NCBI GenBank assembly: GCA_933228675.1
Contig: OW121743.1
Span: 82,520,759 to 82,584,758, forward strand
Direction: 5' to 3'
Length of the DNA stretch: 64,000 bases
Origin: Stomorhina lunata
Lineage: Eukaryota > Arthropoda > Insecta > Diptera > Rhiniidae
This document shows positions 1 through 12,110 of this stretch, in pieces. Positions within the stretch are counted from its first letter, which is position 1. Every line of letters starts with the position of its first letter. The position numbers were made by a program, and so were the translations under genes. A model generated the notes under the pieces. It ran no database searches and had not been told where the DNA came from. It was given only the letters and a program-made list of their open reading frames with translations.

Positions 1-992
1 TTTATAAGAAAATTTTCAATATAAAATTGTTCTATAGAAAATTTTCGATATAAAAATTTTTATAGAAAATTATTGATATAAAATTTTTCTATAAAAAATT
101 TTTGATCTAAAATTTTTTTAAAAGAAAATTATCGATATAAAATTTTTTTATACAAAATTTTCGCTATAAAATTTTTCTATAGAAAATTGTCGATATAAAT
201 TTTGATAAACCTATTTAATAAATATACGGCTGCACATGTGCCAAGCTTTAAAATAAAATTTTCGATTTAAATTTTTTAACAGAAAATTTTCGAAATAAAA
301 TTTTCTATAGAAAATTTTCGATATAACATTTTTCGTTAGAAAATTTTCGATATAAAATTTTTCTATAGAAAATCTTCGATAAAAAATTCTTTTATTGAAA
401 ATTTTCGATATCAAATTTTTCTATAGGAAAGTTTCGATATAAAATTCTTTAGTAGCAAATTTTCGATATAAAATTTTTTAATAGAAAATTTTCGATATAA
501 AATTTTTTTATAGAAATTTTTACGATATTAACATTTTTTTATAGAAAATTTTCAATATAAAATTTTTCTATAGAAAATTTTTGATATCAAATTTTTCTAT
601 AAAAAATTTTCGATATCAAATTTTTCTATAGAAAATTTTCGATATAAAATTTTTTAATAGAAAATTTTCGATATAAAATTTGTTAATAGAAAATTTTCAA
701 TATAAAATTTTTCTATAGAAAATTTTTGATATAAAATTTTTCTATAGAAAACTTTCGATATCAAATTTTTCTATAGAAAATTTTCGATATAAAATTTTTC
801 TATAGAAAATTTTCAATAAAAAATTTTTCTATAGAAAATTTTTCTATAAAAAATTTTCGATATAAAATTTTTCTGTAAAAAATTTTTCTATAAAAAATTT
901 TCGATATAAAATTTTTCTATAAAAAAATTTTCGATATCAAATTTTTCTATAAAAAAAATTTCGATATCAAATTTTTCTATAAAATTTTTCAT
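1..992. repeat. Tandem array, 28-29 bp AT-rich unit
   Basis: About 34 degenerate units alternating GATATAAAATTTTT with the palindromic core TTTTCTATAGAAAA. Units drift by substitution and one-base indels. The array is open at the left edge of the window, and the same family closes the window at 62192-64000. It lies in the upstream intron of the convertase gene or 5' to it. Confidence 0.9.
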
Positions 993-1566
993 CAAACATC
1001 AAAAAAGTTGTCAATTTATCTCAAGCCACTTATATAATTAAAAGTTATGTCTTGTTTAAAAAATGCATATTATTTATAAAATTTCTTTTACTTTTTGAAA
1101 AGTGAAAGAAATTTGTTTAAATTGTTTAACATTAAAGAAAAATTCGTATTTCACTTCAACAAAATATTATTTAAAATCATAGCATACTTGAAGGTGTTAA
1201 AATATTTCCTTAAACTATTTTTGACCCTATTTCAATAATGTTTAACAAGATGTCAATAAGCTTCATCTAATTTATACCATATACTTTTAATACTTATATA
1301 TGTATTTAGTTAAAATTATAATGAAATTATATTTATAGCATATGCAAAACCATTGAGTGTTGTTTAAAAATCAAAGCATGCTTTTAAGGTGCTAAAATAT
1401 TTACTTAAAATATTCTTTGTTCAAGATTTTTCATAAACTCTTAAAATTTCAATAATTTATGCACTTGAATAATTAAAAATACTAGTTATTTTTTAAAAGT
1501 TATAGATACTTTAGTTTATAAAATGAAATAGAATAAAAAATTACATACAAAAGAAACTAAAAGAAA
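993..1566. other. Non-repetitive AT-rich intron or flank
   Basis: No coding, RNA or repeat signal recognised. Short stretches near 1190 and 1370 share a phrase (gcatacttgaaggtg / gcatgcttttaaggtg followed by ctaaaatattt), which hints at an old local duplication. Confidence 0.5.
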
Positions 1567-1810
1567 CAAGTCAAGTACGACCATATTATACTCTACATCA
1601 ATAGAGTGAAATGTATTGTAGTAAAAAGTATTTATATTCCTTTTATAGAATAGAGACATATAAAGCACTTTCCATAAAAATTTTCTAAGTCAAGAATATA
1701 GAAGGAACCCGAAATAATTGACCGATTATGTTAAACTGTACTTTAACATATCTATGTGTTACATACATCAGCACAAATTTATTATACCCTTCACTCTTAT
1801 AGGGTATAAT
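1567..1810 (+). mobile_element. Decayed, shortened copy of the CAAGTAAGAAAG...GGGTATAA element
   Basis: It begins caagtcaagtacgaccat and ends with acatacatcagcacaaattt then cccttcactcttatagggta, matching the two ends of the better copies at 7.6-9.7 kb. The middle is largely lost. Confidence 0.55.
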
Positions 1811-2340
1811 TACAATAGTTCATGCTCTATAGACTCATTTATACTGTCAATCTTTATTTATAAATAATATTTTATAGAAATATTTGTTACTAATGAACAA
1901 CAGTTTTTATTTTTATATCTATATTTTTGATATTTTTCATTTATAGTTTGATTTTCCTGGAAAAACCTTATTGAAATTTTAAATTTTTTTAATTTAAACT
2001 TTATCTAAAATTTTACAAAAAACATTGAGACTTTTAGATTTGGTTTGTTGATTTTAATCTCTGCAAATAATATAATACGAATAGTATTTAAATATCCTAG
2101 TTTTTCTAAAATTGTTTAAATAGTTCGGACAAAAGTTTAAGTTTTCTTTTTTGTTGTTAGACTTAAATGGTAAATGTTAGAGTTAAAGGACAGAATTTTT
2201 AAAAAATAATTTATATACAAGACTTATTTGACAAGGCTTATACAGAAGACCTTTTTGACTAGGTCATAAGCAAATACAATAGATTTTGATGAAGAAATTT
2301 AAGATACAAAAATATAGCAAATAATAACAGTTACTATTTG
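1811..2340. other. Non-repetitive AT-rich intron or flank
   Basis: AT-rich sequence without recognisable genes or repeats. Confidence 0.5.
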
Positions 2341-4825
2341 TTATATCAAAAAATGTTCTATAAATTTTATAACAAAAAATTTTCTATAAAAAATTTTTAT
2401 AAAAAATTTAACTTTAAAAAATTTTATAACGAAATATTTTTTATGAAAATTTTTAAAACAAAAAATTTCTTATAAAAATTTGTATAACAATTTTTTTTTT
2501 ATGAAAATTTGTATAACAAAATTTTTCTATGAAAATTTTTATAACCAAAAATTTTCTATAAAAATTTTTATAACTAAAAATTTCCTATAAATTTTTTATA
2601 ACTAAAAATTTTCTAAAAAAAATTTTATAACTATATATTTTCTAAAAAAAGTTTTATAACTAAAATTTTTCTAAAAAAGATTTTGTAACTAAAAATTTTC
2701 TAAAAAAAATTTTCTTAGAAAATGTTTATAACGAAAAATTTTCCATGAAAATTTTTATAACGAAAAATTTTCTAAGAAAATATTTATAACGAATAATTGT
2801 CTATGAAAATATTTATAACGAATAATTGTCTATTAAAATTTTTATAACGAAAAATTTTCTAAAAAAATTTTTATCACGAAAAATTTTCTAAAAAAAATTT
2901 TATCACGAAAAATTTTCTAAAAAAATTTTTATAACGAAAAATTTTTAAAATGAAAAAAAAATTTGTAACAAACAATTTTCTATGATAATTTTTATAACCA
3001 AAAATTTTTATATTTTATAACCAAAAATTTCTACAAAAATTTGTATAACCTAAAATTTCCTTGAAAAAATTTTATAACGAAAATTTTCTACAAAAATTTT
3101 TATAACAAAAAATTTTCTTTAAAAAATTTTATAACCAAAATTTTATAATTTATCAAAATTTTTATAATGAAAAATTTCCTATCAAAAATTATTGTTACGA
3201 AAATTTTTTATGAAATTTTTTATAACGAAAAATTTTCTATAAAAACTTTTATAGCAAAAAATTTTCTATAAAAAAATTTTATAATAAAAAATTGTCTTAA
3301 TTATTTTAATAACTAAAGATTTTAAAATTTTAGTAACAAAAAATTTACATAGAAATTTTTTTAACCAAAAATTTTCTTTAAAAAATTTTAAAACGAAAAA
3401 TTTTCTATAAAATTTTTATAACAAAAAATTATTTATAAAATTTTCACTGAAAATTTATATAAACAAAAATTTCCTGTGAAAATTTTTATAACGCAAAATT
3501 TTTTTATAACAAAAAAATTTCTGTAAAAGTTTTTACAACAAATAATTTTCTATAAAATTTTTTTTTAACCAAAAATTTTCTACAAAAATTTGTATAACCT
3601 AAATTTTTCTAAAAAAATTTGTATAACCGAAAATTTTTTATAAAAATTTTTATAACTAAAAATTTTCTATAAAAATTTTATAACGAAAAATTTTCAATAA
3701 AAAACGTTTTGACGAAAAAAATTCTTTAAAGAGTTTTTATGACGAAAAATTTTCTATTAAAAATTTTTATGACAAAAAATTTATTATTCAAAATTTGTAT
3801 GACAAGATTTTGTATAAAATATTTTTATAATGAAAAATTTTCTAGAAAAAATTTGTTTAACGAAAATTTTTTGTATAAAATTTTTGTCACGAAAAATTTT
3901 TAATAAAAATTTTTTACAACTATAAAATATTTTTATAATTTTGTATAAAAATTTTCATAACCAAAAAATTTCTATAAAAATTTTTATAACCAAAATTTTT
4001 TTAGAAAAATTTGTATAACCAAAAATTTTCTATAAAAATTCTTATAGCTAAAAATTTTCTATAAAAATTGTATAACGAAAAATTTTCAATAAAAAATGTT
4101 ATGATGAAAAAATTTCTTCAAAAAGATTTTATGACGAAAAATTTTCTATTAAAAGCATTTTCGACAAAAAATTTTCTATTAAAACTGTTTATGACGAAAT
4201 TTTCTATCAAATATTTTTAAAAGGAAAAACTTTCTGGAAAAAGTTAGAAAAAAAATTTTCTGTATAAAGTTTTTATTACGAAAAATTTTCCATAAAAATT
4301 GTTTATAACGAATAATTTTATACAAACAATTTTTTTAAAGAAAATTTTTCTATAAAAATTTTTTATAACGAAAAAATTTGATAACATAAAATTAGCTATA
4401 AAAATTTTTGTAATGAAAATTTTCGTTGTTTTCTTTTATCACGATAAATTTTTATAATGAAAATTTTCTTCAAAAAAATTTTATAAAAAAGTTTTTTTCT
4501 TTATATAATCAAAAATTTTCTGTAAAATTTTTGTATGAATAAAAGTTTTCTGTAAAAAATTTTTACAAACACTTTTTCTTCATAAAAATTTTTTATAAAG
4601 AAAACATTTTTTTTATAAAGATCAATTTAAATAAAGAATTTTCCATAAAATATTTTATAACGAAAAATATTCTATAAAAATTTTTTAAAAGAAAAAATTT
4701 ACTTTAGAATTTTTTTTGTAATGAAAAATTTTGAAAAAAGTTATTTTAGAACATAGGGTTTTCTATAAAAATATATTTTTCTATAAAAATATTTTAAACG
4801 AAAAATTTTCAATAAAAATTTTTTT
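2341..4825. repeat. Highly degenerate tandem array, 29-31 bp unit
   Basis: Units combine TATAACGAAAAATTTTCTAT and AAAAATTTT with many indels (TAACGA, TAACCA, TAACAA and TGACGA variants). This is one of the most diverged arrays in the window, implying greater age or relaxed homogenisation. Confidence 0.85.
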
Positions 4826-5708
4826 CTTAAAGAAAAGTACCTTTTTTCTTTACAAAAGGTACTTTTCTTAAAAAACGTGCTTTTCTTTACAAAAGGTAAT
4901 TTTTAACTTTAACTTTACAAAAGGTACTTTTCTTTATAAAAGGTACTTTTCTGTACTTTTCTTTACAAAAATTAAATTTTCTTTACAAAGAAAAAAGACG
5001 TGCTTTTCTTAAAAAAGACGTGCTTTTCTTTACAAAAGGTACGTTTCTTTACAAAAGGTACTTTTCTGTACAAAAGGTACTTTTTTTACAAAAGGTACTT
5101 TTTTTACAATAGGAACTTTTCTTTACAAAAGGTACTTTTCTTTACAAAAGGTACTTTTCTTCACAAAAGATACTTTTCTTTACAAAAGGTACTTTTCTTT
5201 ACAAAAGATACTTTTCTTTACAAAAGGTACTTTACTTCATAAAAGATCGTTTTCTTTATAAAAAAGGTACTTTTCTGTACAAAAGGTACTTTTTTTACAA
5301 AAGGTACTTTTCTTTACAAAAGGTACTTTTCTTTACAAAAGGTAATTTTCTTTACAAAAAGTACTTTTCTTTACAAAAGGTAATTTTTTTTACAAAAGTT
5401 ACTTTTGTTTACAAAAGGTACTTTTCTTTGCAAAAGGTACTTTTCTTTACAAAAGGTAATTTTCTTTACAAAAAGTACTTTTCTTTACAAAAGGTTATTT
5501 TCTTTACAAAAGTTACTTTTGTTTACAAAAGGTACTTTTCTTTGCAAAAGGTACTTTTTTTATAAAAGGTACTTTTTTTATAAAAGGTACTTTTTTTATA
5601 AAAGGTACTTTTCTTTACAAAAGGTACTTTACTTTACAAAAAGGACTTATTACTCGAAAGTGCTTTCGTCTCCCAAAGGTATTTATAACTACCAAGGTAC
5701 TTTTTAAA
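4826..5708. repeat. Tandem array, 19 bp unit CTTTTCTTTACAAAAGGTA
   Basis: About 45 units, including several shortened copies (CTTTTTTTACAAAAGGTA) and variants such as AAAAGATA and AAAAGGTAA. Open frames here (80 and 100 codons) are by-products of the repeat. A variant block appears duplicated, with a similar order of variants near 5310-5400 and 5430-5530. Confidence 0.92.
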
Positions 5709-7248
5709 GTTCTTTTTGTTACAAAAAATGAAAAAGTACATCTTTTTTACCATATTTTGAGGTAAAATAAAGAAACCTTCACTTATGTTTTACGCAGAAT
5801 TTTGGAAAAAAAAAGACTAAAAGACATTAAAAGCTGTTATAACTTAAGAGCAAATACCAGAAAATCTTATTGATTAAGAAAGCGAAAGACTAAAGAAGAT
5901 TTCAAAGCTAAAGTTTTATGCTCAAATTCCCTTTGCAACAACTGCATAAGTTTTGATTGCAACTTGTCTTTGATTTTCAGCTTCAACTACTTTTAGCTGT
6001 GATTTAACGAAGAAAAAAAGTGAAATGAAAACTAAAGTTTAAAGCCGTTAGAAGTATCACTAAGAAGCTTTTAAAAAGGAAAAAAAAAAAAACAAGTTAA
6101 TGAAATAACCCAGCAAAATATGGGAGCTCTTATTAAACCATTTTCTACCGTAAGAAAACGAAGTTTTACCAGTCTCTGATTAACCCAATTTATACCACTA
6201 AAAAAATGTTTTCTCTTATGTTAACATTGTTGACTCCCAGTGGAGCATTGGGCCTCAAAACTGATTGGATTAAAAATTGGTCTAACTTAATTAAATATCT
6301 TAACCTCAACAAGTTTTAACTTTAAATAAGCCATCACTGGGGTTTTAAAATACATTTGAAATCCCGCCAAAACTTAGGAAAATATTGCAAGTGCAAAGAA
6401 AAGTTATTGCGGTAGAAAGAAAACGAAATCCACAAAAAAAATCTTAAAGAGTTTTTATCACACAAGTTTTTAACATTCAGCGAAATCACATTCAAAAGGG
6501 ATTTGTCTTACTTTCTTGGTGTTTTAGATAAAAAAAGGAAGAAAAATCCTCTTTAACCACAATATCATTCAGTCTCATGGAAAAAAACCTAGAAAAACTT
6601 ACAAATTAAAACAAGATTTTCTCATATTTTCACCCAGAATCTAGAATTCTACTCCTTTTTTATTTTTGTAGCTTTAACAATAAAGTCAATATAAATGTGG
6701 AAAAAAAACTTTGTACATGTTGTAAAATCCTTAAATCGTTAAGGGAAACAGGAAACGCGTTTACCAAAGATTGTTCACAAAAAAGTAAAAGGAAGAACTT
6801 AAAGTTTATTTTACTTATGTGACTTTTTATTCATGTCTTTTCAGCTTAAAGCTAATGCAGTTAAGCTAAACTGACAAATATGAAATCAAATCTAAAAATC
6901 TTATTCGAAGATCTAGAATTTTCCTGACGTTTTTGTATTCTTTTTATATTTCAGTTTAAACTCAATTAAAATAAATTTCAGTTTAAATTGAATAAAACGT
7001 TTTTTTATTTTTATTTATTCGATTGAAATGAAAATAAATCGTTTGAACAAATATTGAATTACAAATTAAAGGGAAAAGTAAGCAAAAATATGCAATAAAT
7101 ATATTATTTTACAATATTTATTGGTACTTCAAAATAAAAAGTAATTGGAGAAAAAAAAGGTTATAGATCATTTACATAAATAAGTTTTATTTAAGAATGA
7201 TTTCTCTTTCTCGAAGTTAACTTTTATTTACATTTATTCTTAGTCTTG
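5709..7248. other. Non-repetitive intron or flank
   Basis: AT-rich sequence with no gene signal. At 6229-6258 it holds gactcccagtggagcat and gggcctcaa, a phrase shared with the LINE relic at about 11.1 kb, so a fragment of the same retroelement may be present here. Confidence 0.5.
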
Positions 7249-7560
7249 ATAAAAGGTAAATTTTTTACAAAAATTTTATTTCTCAGAAGGTACTTTTGTT
7301 TACAAAGTATTCCTTTTTTCTTCGGTATGAATTTTTCCCAAAAAATGCTATTTTTATAAATGTTACTATTCTTCAAAAAAGGAGATATTTTTTGCAAAAT
7401 AAAATTTTCTTTGTAGAAGCTAACAAAAAGTACTTTCCTTTAAAAAACGTTTTTTTCAATAAAATTACTTTTTTACATAATAAATTTCTGTAGCTTATTT
7501 TGTTAAAGATCTACTTTTATTTATACAAAGACACTTTTATCTTTCAATTTATGTTTTATG
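7249..7560. repeat. Scattered degenerate copies of the TTTACAAAAGGTAC repeat
   Basis: Phrases such as aaaaggtaaattttttac, agaaggtacttttgtttac and ttttttacataataaa recall the 19 bp array at 4.8-5.7 kb, but regular periodicity is lost. Confidence 0.45.
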
Positions 7561-7582
7561 TGCAAAAGTCACTTTGTTGAAA

Positions 7583-7869
7583 CAAGTAAGAAAGTGCTAT
7601 AGTCGATCAAGACCGACCATACAATACCCTTCACCATTAAAATCAATGGTGTTCATTTCCTAAACAAAGACAAATATTTGCTGAATTTTGCCATCATGTA
7701 AACATTTTCTCAAAACTTATATACTTAAGCTGTTTCCTTCATTTGGACTTATATCAGAGCTGGAGTCAATTGTGGACCGATTATCTCGAAATTTGGCAAA
7801 TTGATGACAGTTGTTACAAAAATAAACTTAAAATTCTCATTATCTTCAGATTTACGAGCGTTTTAGTGA
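7583..7869 (+). mobile_element. Copy 1 (5' part) of the CAAGTAAGAAAG element, interrupted
   Basis: Begins caagtaagaaagtgctatag and follows the same order as the fuller copy at 8892-9688. It breaks off at gagcgttttagtga, and the continuation resumes at 8757 after an inverted copy. The family is a non-autonomous dispersed element carrying a GTCC-rich microsatellite, reminiscent of the DINE-1/mini-me Helitron-like elements of Diptera. Its ends do not show the canonical TC...CTRR, so the class is tentative. Confidence 0.7.
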
Positions 7870-8756
7870 TTATACCCTTCACCACCATAGGTGGTGAAAC
7901 ATTTGTCTTAGCCTACCTTTAGTATACCAATAGGCTTAGAATCACTTTCTGAGTCGATTTAGCGATGTCCGTCCGTCCGTCCGTCTGGGTGGCTGGACGG
8001 CTGGCTGGCTGGACGGCTGACTGGCTGGATGGCTGGCTGGCTGGCTGGCTGGCTGGACGGCTGGCTGGCTGACTGGCTGGACGGCTGGCTGGCTGGACGG
8101 CTGGCTGGCTGGACGGCTGGCTGGCTGGCTGGCTGGACGGCTGGCTGGCTGGACCCCCATGTAAACCTTGTAATCAAACTACAGGTCGCAATTCTAAAGA
8201 TAATTTGATGAAATTTGGCAGAGATCATTTCTTTGATAATGGGACCATGGCTATTGAAATTGGTCAAAATCGGTCTATTATTTCTGGCACCTCCCATAGG
8301 TCCCACTTTCCGGAATTGATATATTGGCCACAAATATCAATATTTTTTCACGAAACTTAAAAGAAATACTGCTTATGTAAACTAAAATCACTGTACTAAA
8401 TTTCGTTAAAATCGGTCCACATTTGACCATAGCTCCCATACAAACTTTTCTTTAAAAACGCACTAAATGAGACAAAAAATCACTAAAACGCTCGTAAATC
8501 TAAAGATAATGAAAAATTTGAGTATATTTTTTGCATACATAATTTTTGCAACAACTAATCGGTCCACATTTGACCCTAGCTCTCATATAAGTCCAAATGA
8601 TGGAAACAGCTTAAATATATAAGTTTTGAGAAAATGTTTGTATGATGGCAAAATTTAGCAAATATTTGACTTTATACAGGAAAAATAACACCTGTGACCT
8701 TAGTGGTGAAGGGTATCGTATGTTGGGCATGACCGACTATAGCGCTTTCTTACTTG
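7870..8756 (-). mobile_element. Copy 2 of the CAAGTAAGAAAG element, inserted into copy 1
   Basis: Read on the minus strand it begins caagtaagaaagcgctatag (8756) and ends gaagggtataa (7870). The expanded GGCT/GGAC microsatellite at about 7968-8155 corresponds to the short CCAG/GGAC tract of copy 3. Host bases on the two sides (gtga and tttttgtctc) restore copy 1 sequence with no target duplication, as expected for A/T-targeted insertion. Two minus-strand open frames rich in QPAS are translations of the microsatellite. Confidence 0.75.
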
Positions 8757-8891
8757 TTTTTGTCTCGTTTTGTGCATTGTGACAAAAGAGTTTGTATGGG
8801 AGCTATGATCAAATGTGAACCGATTTCAATGAAATTTGGTACAGACTTAAATGTCTACATGAGCAATATTTGTTTTTAATTTCATGAAAAA
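8757..8891 (+). mobile_element. Copy 1 (middle part) of the CAAGTAAGAAAG element
   Basis: Continues copy 1 with tttttgtctcgttttgtgca and runs to tcatgaaaaa, where copy 3 is inserted. The expected continuation (atattgatatttgtggcc) was not found after copy 3, so the 3' part of copy 1 is missing. Confidence 0.7.
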
Positions 8892-9688
8892 CAAGTAAGA
8901 AAGTGCTAAAGTCGGTCAAGCCCGACCATAAGATACCCTTCATCACTTAGGTCAAAGATGATTTTTTCCTGTATAAAGACAAATATTTGCTAAATTTTGT
9001 CATCATACGAACATTTTCTCAAAACTTATATATTTAAGCTGTTTCCGTCATTTGGACTTATATGAGAGCTAGGGTCAAATGTGCACCGATTATCTCGAAA
9101 TTTGGCAAATTGATTACAGTTGTTACAAAAATTATGTATGCAAGAAATTAACCTAAAATTCCCATTATCTTCAAATTTGCGAGCGTTTAAGTAATTTTTG
9201 TCTCATTTAGTGCGTTTTGACAGAAGAGTTTGTATGGGGGCTATGGTCAAATGTGGACCGATTTAAAAAAGAAATTTGGTACAATGATTTTGGTTTACAT
9301 AAGCAGCATTTTTTTAAATTTCATGAAAAAATATTGATATTTGTGGCCAATATATCAATTCCGGGAAGTGGGATCTATGGGAGGTACCATAAATAATGGA
9401 CCAATTTTGTCGAATTTCAATAGCCATGGTCCCATTATCAAAAATCTGTACCAAATTTAATCAAATTATCTTTAGAATTGCGACCTGTAGGTTGATTACA
9501 AGGTTTACATGGGGGTCCAGCCAACCAGCCAGCCAGACGGACGGACGGACATTGCTAAATCGACTCAGAAAGCGATTCTAAGCCTATTTGTATACTAAAA
9601 GGTGGGTCGACGACAAATATTTCTATGCATTACATACATCAGCACAAACTTATAATACCCTTTTCACTTATGGTGGTGAAGGGTATAA
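8892..9688 (+). mobile_element. Copy 3 of the CAAGTAAGAAAG element, most complete
   Basis: About 797 bp, from caagtaagaaagtgctaaag to gtggtgaagggtataa. It contains repeated phrases around ggaccgat...gaaatttgg, a short CCAGCCAG...GGACGGACGGAC tract (about 9519-9551) and a conserved tail with acatacatcagcacaaact. No transposase frame is visible, so it is non-autonomous. Confidence 0.78.
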
Positions 9689-10339
9689 CTACTAAGAAAC
9701 AAAACGTTAGAAAAGTTTATTGGGTCATTCCGATAAGAAGTCTCACTTAGACTACAAAGTCCTAGGCATTAAAAGCTTGAAAAAATCATATCGTGGACTC
9801 CCCCATTCGATTGCTTTAGATTTTCCAAGTACCCAGAGATATAAGAGACCGGAGTTAGTCTTAAACTGTACGAAATATGTATAAGGACCAGCACAGATGA
9901 GTTATTTTATAGGCTTTTTTTTTGTCACAACAGCTTTTACTTAAGTTATTAGGGCCTACCTTTAGCCCTACCACATGGATCAGCCACATAATCCCTGTCA
10001 CGATGGACTCAAGTAAGAATAAATCGGGTCTTGATAGCGACAGTAAACTTTAAAAAACGTTTTTTTTTCTAAATGGGGTTACATCTGCCTGAAATAAGTA
10101 TAATAACGGATCTACGCAAACCTATTATTTACCGAGTTGCATGCTTTCATTCGAAGTAGAAGCTTGCAAGTAAACAGCGGCAGCATGCAAACAGATACTA
10201 GTTAACCTGTTCATTTACAAGGTAGTCCCAAGTCTTGCTAACTACTCTCCTTTACAGTTCTCCAGTATGACTCTGTGGTCCCATATAAGATCGATACTGA
10301 ACTGGAGCCAAATCGTCGCATTGACTAACGATCGAAACC
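9689..10339. other. Non-repetitive intron or flank of higher complexity
   Basis: Less AT-rich than its surroundings, with no open frame or family recognised. It may include old transposon sequence. Confidence 0.4.
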
Positions 10340-10504
10340 TCAGACCTTTAAGCAAATATTGTAAAACATATCTTAGGGATTTTTAAAATAATTTATTTTG
10401 CAAAAAGTTTAATTAAATTTGATATCTTAACATATCCATTTGTTTGTCAAAACAACCATCAGCGAACTTTCGACAAATTCATTACGATGTAGTGAATCTT
10501 ATAT

Positions 10505-10727
10505 CTGCGGCTTAGTATTAAAAGTGCCAAAGTCAATTTTTTGCTGTTATGAGTTAATCATTGCCTTAGACTCCCTCCTTTGCCTTTTTTTATTTGGCTT
10601 CAACAGCTTATCCCTAACTTAGCTCAGAATAGATTCGTAAGAGTTTTTCTGGACAATGTAACTATGATTTAAATCAGGAAAATAAGTACTGTTTTTTGAC
10701 ATTGGCCCTTTTAGCAACAAGCCACAG
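10505..10727. mobile_element. 223 bp MITE nested in the TCAGA element
   Basis: The termini ctgcggcttagtattaaaag and cttttagcaacaagccacag are imperfect inverted repeats. ATAT flanks both sides (10501-10504 and 10728-10731), and the uninterrupted sister copy near 21420 shows the host sequence without the insert. A 60-codon open frame overlapping the left part is not credible as a gene. Confidence 0.65.
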
Positions 10728-10734
10728 ATATATT

Positions 10735-10964
10735 CAGGCATGTGATGGAAAACGATCGTTTTCAAATCGATCGATTTCAGATATATTTTTAAGATAATTT
10801 TTGGTTATTTCCCCCCAAAAAATCAAAATTTGGTCTTTAATCCTTTTGACTGATATATTATCTTACATTTGGTTTGAACTTTTTGGGGAAATAACTGGTA
10901 ATTAACTTAAAAATATATCTGAAATCGATCGATTTGAAAACGATCGTTTTCCATCACATGCCTG
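10735..10964. mobile_element. 230 bp palindromic fold-back MITE
   Basis: Starts caggcatgtgatggaaaacg and ends with its exact complement. The near-perfect arms continue inward through atcgatcgattt, atatatttttaag and gttatttcccc, leaving a small centre, so almost the whole element can fold into one hairpin. CAGG termini are compatible with a hAT-type MITE, but no clear 8 bp duplication was found. Confidence 0.75.
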
Positions 10965-11104
10965 ATTATATATTATTTTAATTATCCTAAAAGTATGCTA
11001 CACAAATGTTTCTGAAAATAGCATACATTTCATTTGATATCCAATGAAGCGATATGGTCCCTACTTAGGACTATCGTTAAGAGTTCCAAGACAATCCAGT
11101 GATG

Positions 11105-11375
11105 ATGATGAATTCTTCTGTTATCCTTGACTCCCAGTGGAGCATAGGGCCTCAATGATGATGATGAATTCAGGAAGTCAGAATCCATAAACTAGTGGAC
11201 AACTTGATCAGTGTAGAATCAAATACACTACATATCACGAAGCGCAATATTTTCGAGTATCTCGCGGTACTTGGATTTCTGAAGAGCGCTTCACCATACG
11301 ATAACACCATATAACATTGTCGGTCTTATTACTGCTCTGGGATCTTGTCCACGATCTTAAGCTTAACACCGCCCG
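11105..11375 (-). pseudogene. Relic of a non-LTR retrotransposon reverse transcriptase 3' end
   Basis: On the minus strand, sequence around 11321-11235 reads TMLYGVIVW*SALQKSKYRE, with a stop where a second Trp is expected. This resembles the conserved RPxLxYGxxVWW...AL block near the C terminus of many insect LINE ORF2 proteins. About 100 nt further, gaggccctatgctccactgg leads to an ATC-rich stretch, and gaattcatcatcatca occurs on both sides of it, consistent with a 3' tail. The clade was not determined. The fragment is frame-broken and clearly dead. Confidence 0.55.
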
Positions 11376-12110
11376 TGGAAGGGATGTCAGTACCCCCAAT
11401 GATCGCGGTTTTACTGCTCGAATATTCAACCTCTTTAAAAATAGAAATAATTCTGTCTTATTCGGACTTTTCGCAATCTATCGCCATAACAAGAGCTATA
11501 TTCAGAAACTTGCAGGGTGATATGGCTCGGTTACTTAGCAAAACATATCATATTTCGCCTAGGTTCAAACTCCAGTCAAGGCATGCAAAAATTTCTGTAA
11601 TTTCTATTAAAATAGTTTTTTATTACATAATCCTTCATTGGCGGTAAAAACCCTTTGCACTTACACGCTGTCGATGTATAAAACTAAATAATACAACAGA
11701 TGGCGCAACTTAACTTCACTGTTCGAAAAATAGACATGACATGCAATTACAGTGTTGACTAATATAAAGCCTTGTCTCTTCTTATCTCCACCTTTCACCT
11801 CTCTAGTATTTAAAGTAGGTATCCCAATTTGTATAAAGACTTAACAGTAGTGCATAAAAGGTTTTTTCTTTGTTATTAATTCAGTCATTTCTTAACTACT
11901 GAATGGATTTTGAAGCCCAACTCCTCTTCCACTGAAACTGGAAACATCAGTAAAAGAAGAGTTTGGCTTTTAGAGCAATGTTTAAGGATGTATTTATTAG
12001 TAGCGCAGTGTGCTCTAGGGGATCAAAGTTGACCTCCTTGTGTTTGTAAAACTTTTAGCACGGTATAACTTTCGCCAGTTCCATCCGAACCAAAAAGTTT
12101 TTACATATAT
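11376..12110. other. Non-repetitive intron or flank
   Basis: Nothing coding recognised. Overlapping short open frames at about 11.3-11.65 kb on both strands look fortuitous beside the LINE relic. Confidence 0.45.

Larger units (their letters stand above)
10340..11015 (+). mobile_element. TIR element (TCAGA...CATAC type) interrupted by two smaller MITEs
   Basis: The left end tcagacctttaagcaaatat then catatcttagggattttt is the inverse of the right end attatcctaaaagtatgcta then cacaaatgtttctga. The same termini and interior recur at 20361-21451 and, inverted, at 48111-48339. Removing the two insertions leaves an element of about 220 bp. Confidence 0.72.

Noticed and set aside
7942..8333. Minus-strand Gln-Pro-Ala-Ser-rich frames
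   Set aside because: Translation of the GGCT/GGAC microsatellite inside a transposon copy.
11317..11647. Overlapping + strand frames of 67 and 100 codons
   Set aside because: Antisense to the LINE relic, with no motif of their own.
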